From positions 1-5,235 of the forward strand of contig CAMJAZ010000157.1 of the NCBI GenBank assembly GCA_946403735.1: a DNA stretch of 5,235 nucleotides, read 5' to 3'. This stretch comes from an uncultured Selenomonadales bacterium. Lineage in GTDB: Bacteria > Bacillota > Negativicutes > Selenomonadales > Selenomonadaceae. This document shows, piece by piece, positions 2,983-5,235 of this stretch (position 1 is the first letter of the stretch; every line of letters begins with the position of its first letter). Below the pieces are notes generated by a model that made no database searches, was not told the DNA's origin, and saw only the letters and a list, made by a program, of their open reading frames with translations. A program made the position numbers and the translations under genes.

Positions 2983-5235
2983 ATGATGGAACAAAAATTT
3001 TTTAAAGATTGGCATATACTTAAAAGCGGACGGCGTAGCGATTTTATAATAATCACTGTGATTACTGCCATTTTTTTATTTGTCATAGCAATGAATGTCC
3101 ATTTAATTTTTCAAATGACTTCAGATAAGACTGAACAAATTGGGCAAATGCAACTTGAAGGCATTCGTAGCGATTTACAAGGAACTATCACTAAGGCTGA
3201 AAATGTCACCGTTCAAATGTCAATGGAAGTTGAGCAAATGTTAAGTGCTGGGGCGTCGTATGAAGACTTTAAAAATTTTTTTTACCAAAGAAAAAATGAA
3301 CAGTTGCATTTAACCGACGGCGTCTGCTTTAACGTTTACATAACGACTAAAGATTGGACTATAATTCCAGATTTTAATATGCCCGCCGATTATCACGCGA
3401 AGGAGCGTTTATGGTACAAGGGCGCCGCTGAAAATCCTGGAAAAATTTATATAACCGAACCGTATATCGACGCAATGAGCGGGATAATGTGTTTCACTAT
3501 GTCAAAAATGTTGCCCGATAATGAAACCGTCGTGGCGTTGGATTTCAATTTTTCTGACGTGCAAGAATCCATTTTGCGAATGAATGAAACAGGTGATCAA
3601 ATGTCGCTAATCGTAACTAAAAGCGGAATGATTATCGGCTATACTGATATGTCACTTGTTGGCGAAAAAATTTCTAAAAAGTTGCCAGCTTATGAAAGTA
3701 TCCTTGCCCGCGTTGTTCAATCCCGAACGAATGATAGTTTTGTCGCGCAGATTGACGGCAGGGAACATACGATTTTCAGTAGCGAAACAAATAACGGCTG
3801 GTATATGATTGTTAGCGTGGATAACGCCGCTTTTTATCGTGATAGCTATCGGCAAATTATTTTTACAACGCTTGTAAGTCTAGTTATGATGTTGGCGATA
3901 ATTTTTTTCTACCTCAACGCCATGAAAAACGGTCTGCAAGCTGAAACGGCATTGCACGTTAAGGAAGAATTTTTATCCCGCCTTTCACGTGATCTGCGCG
4001 ATCCCCTTCATAAAATTTTAGACTTATCAAGCGCTGATGAAAGTTTGAATGAAAAAGCCGCGCAGGTTCGCGAATCAGCATTAAAGCTTTCCGATATGCT
4101 CGACAATTTATTTTCATTTTCGACGATTGTTTCAAGCGATAAAACTAAACATAGCGCCGATAAAAAATTTCACGACGACGAATTGGACAAAGTTAGCCGT
4201 TACTCACGAAATGGAGTTATAGCCGTTTTAATCGCCGCTATGTTGCTTGCCGCTGGTTTGTGCATTAAAACTACAATCAGCTGGGGAGATACGAAAATGA
4301 CGTTGGAGGCTGACACGTATGAACACCAACTTGTAAATTGGATTGAAAATCAGCGCAGTATCTTAGGAATGTTTGTAAATATTCTCGGCAGACATCCTGA
4401 ATTTATGGATGATTATCCATCCGCCGTAAAATTTTTAAATGACGTGGCGAAAAAATATCCTGAAATTTCTGTTTGCTATATGTCCAATCCGTACAAGGAA
4501 CATTCGCTGATTATGAATAACGGCTGGCAACCAGATGAAAATTTTGACTTGGAAACGCGCCCTTGGTACATTGCCGCTGAAAAATCTGAAGATGGTTTCA
4601 GCATTTCCGCGCCATACTACGACGCGCAAACTGGACTTTACTGCGTGACGCTTTCTCAAATTGTTTACGGCGATAATGATGAGTTTATAGGAATTTTCGG
4701 TATTGACTTTTACATTGACAGCTTGATTAAAGTTTTGGGCGAAAGTTACAGCAAGGACGGTTACGCCTTCCTTGTCGACAGCAACGGAATTATCATCAAT
4801 CATCCCAATCCAAATTATCAAATGTCGGAAAATCATATGACGAATATTTTTAATACAGAGTACGCTAAAGTTTATGATAGTGACAATGTCGCCACAATGG
4901 AAGATTACACGAAAAATTTTGTAGCTTGTCTTGCAAAGAAAAATCCAACTTCCAACTTCACCGTCATTGTTGCAAATAGTTGGTGGAACATTTATGGCGA
5001 TATTATTTTACTCGGCGGCTTATTCATTGCCTTACTTGGAATTTGTATTGCTATCGTCAGTATGCTGATTCATCGGCTTTTCGGCTGGCAAGACTCCGTA
5101 AACAATCAGCTGAAAGAAATTTCCGATACGGCAGTTGCGGCAAGTAAGGCTAAGTCCCAATTCTTGGCGCAAATGTCCCATGAAATTCGTACGCCAATCA
5201 ACGCCGTGCTTGGCATGAATGAGGTCATTCTTCGT
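2983..5235 (+). CDS. Membrane sensor histidine kinase with two tandem Cache modules, 3' partial
   Basis: The frame is open for 751 codons and runs off the window. ATGs stand at 2983 and 2986; the ribosome site is weak (GGAAA, 2969-2973). Visible order: TM1 (about 21-43); outer Cache 1 (about 45-288) with Tyr137, Arg142-x-Trp144-Tyr145, Tyr161, Asp163, Asp187; TM2 (291-311); a HisKA-like helical hairpin (327 to about 385) in which the His box reads SRDLRDPLH, Arg336 replacing His; TM3 (411-428); Cache 2 (about 435-670) with Arg526-x-Trp528-Tyr529, Tyr545, Asp547, Asp575 and GYAFLVD (593-599); TM4 (674-696); an intact HisKA with SHEIRTPIN, His733 being the phosphoacceptor. No HAMP domain is seen. 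The ATPase domain and any receiver lie beyond the edge. It should autophosphorylate in response to an extracellular ligand, possibly an amino acid. It is divergent from rpsB. The two halves suggest an old duplication or fusion. Confidence 0.9.
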   Translation, partial: MMEQKFFKDWHILKSGRRSDFIIITVITAIFLFVIAMNVHLIFQMTSDKTEQIGQMQLEGIRSDLQGTITKAENVTVQMSMEVEQMLSAGASYEDFKNFFYQRKNEQLHLTDGVCFNVYITTKDWTIIPDFNMPADYHAKERLWYKGAAENPGKIYITEPYIDAMSGIMCFTMSKMLPDNETVVALDFNFSDVQESILRMNETGDQMSLIVTKSGMIIGYTDMSLVGEKISKKLPAYESILARVVQSRTNDSFVAQIDGREHTIFSSETNNGWYMIVSVDNAAFYRDSYRQIIFTTLVSLVMMLAIIFFYLNAMKNGLQAETALHVKEEFLSRLSRDLRDPLHKILDLSSADESLNEKAAQVRESALKLSDMLDNLFSFSTIVSSDKTKHSADKKFHDDELDKVSRYSRNGVIAVLIAAMLLAAGLCIKTTISWGDTKMTLEADTYEHQLVNWIENQRSILGMFVNILGRHPEFMDDYPSAVKFLNDVAKKYPEISVCYMSNPYKEHSLIMNNGWQPDENFDLETRPWYIAAEKSEDGFSISAPYYDAQTGLYCVTLSQIVYGDNDEFIGIFGIDFYIDSLIKVLGESYSKDGYAFLVDSNGIIINHPNPNYQMSENHMTNIFNTEYAKVYDSDNVATMEDYTKNFVACLAKKNPTSNFTVIVANSWWNIYGDIILLGGLFIALLGICIAIVSMLIHRLFGWQDSVNNQLKEISDTAVAASKAKSQFLAQMSHEIRTPINAVLGMNEVILR

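Noticed and set aside
4120..4210. Frameshift or gene boundary between the two kinase halves
   Set aside because: Every codon from 2983 to 5235 was read in the same frame without a stop, and no ribosome site with a plausible start precedes TM3. The join is continuous in this sequence.
4435..4836. A 133-codon open frame on the minus strand inside the sensor kinase
   Set aside because: It is covered by the second Cache domain, whose conserved residues (RPWY, GYAFLVD) explain the sequence. No ribosome site or domain supports the antisense frame.

Overview
The window is about 5.2 kb of an AT-rich, Shine-Dalgarno-rich bacterial chromosome. The strong AGGAGG-type ribosome sites, the codon bias, the rpsB-tsf pair and a large Cache-domain sensor kinase all suggest a Firmicute. 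The style of the kinase and of the intergenic repeats looks most like Negativicutes (Selenomonas-like), but that placement is inferred from memory of such proteins, not from a search.

Layout: (1) bases 2-910, plus strand: the 3' part of a DJ-1/PfpI-family gene (its start lies before the window), then a small 4-oxalocrotonate tautomerase-family gene, probably cotranscribed. A heptanucleotide repeat covers the junction. (2) bases 941-980: a hairpin with T-runs on both sides, able to act as a shared terminator for the converging units. (3) bases 1007-2680, minus strand: rpsB followed by tsf (ribosomal protein S2 and elongation factor Ts), a translation operon. Its promoter lies near 2834-2863 and it has a roughly 147-nt leader that folds into a 30-position hairpin plus smaller helices. 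(4) bases 2828-2982: the AT-rich divergent promoter region, with a 14-bp direct repeat flanking a TATAAT box. (5) bases 2983-5235, plus strand: one uninterrupted reading frame that runs off the end of the window. It encodes at least 751 residues of a membrane sensor histidine kinase.

The most interesting object is this kinase. It contains two complete sensor modules in series. The first is TM-Cache-TM followed by a HisKA-like helical hairpin whose phosphoacceptor His is replaced by Arg and which has no ATPase domain behind it. The second is TM-Cache-TM followed by an intact HisKA box (SHEIRTP). Both Cache domains carry residues resembling the published dCache_1 amino-acid-binding signature. 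The second point of interest is the rpsB leader: its long hairpin is built from 7-nt repeats and pairs much better in the rpsB mRNA than in the opposite strand. Related heptad words occur in two other intergenic gaps of the window.

The regions look functionally separate: possible stress or carbonyl-related enzymes on the left, core translation in the middle, and environmental (possibly amino-acid) sensing on the right.
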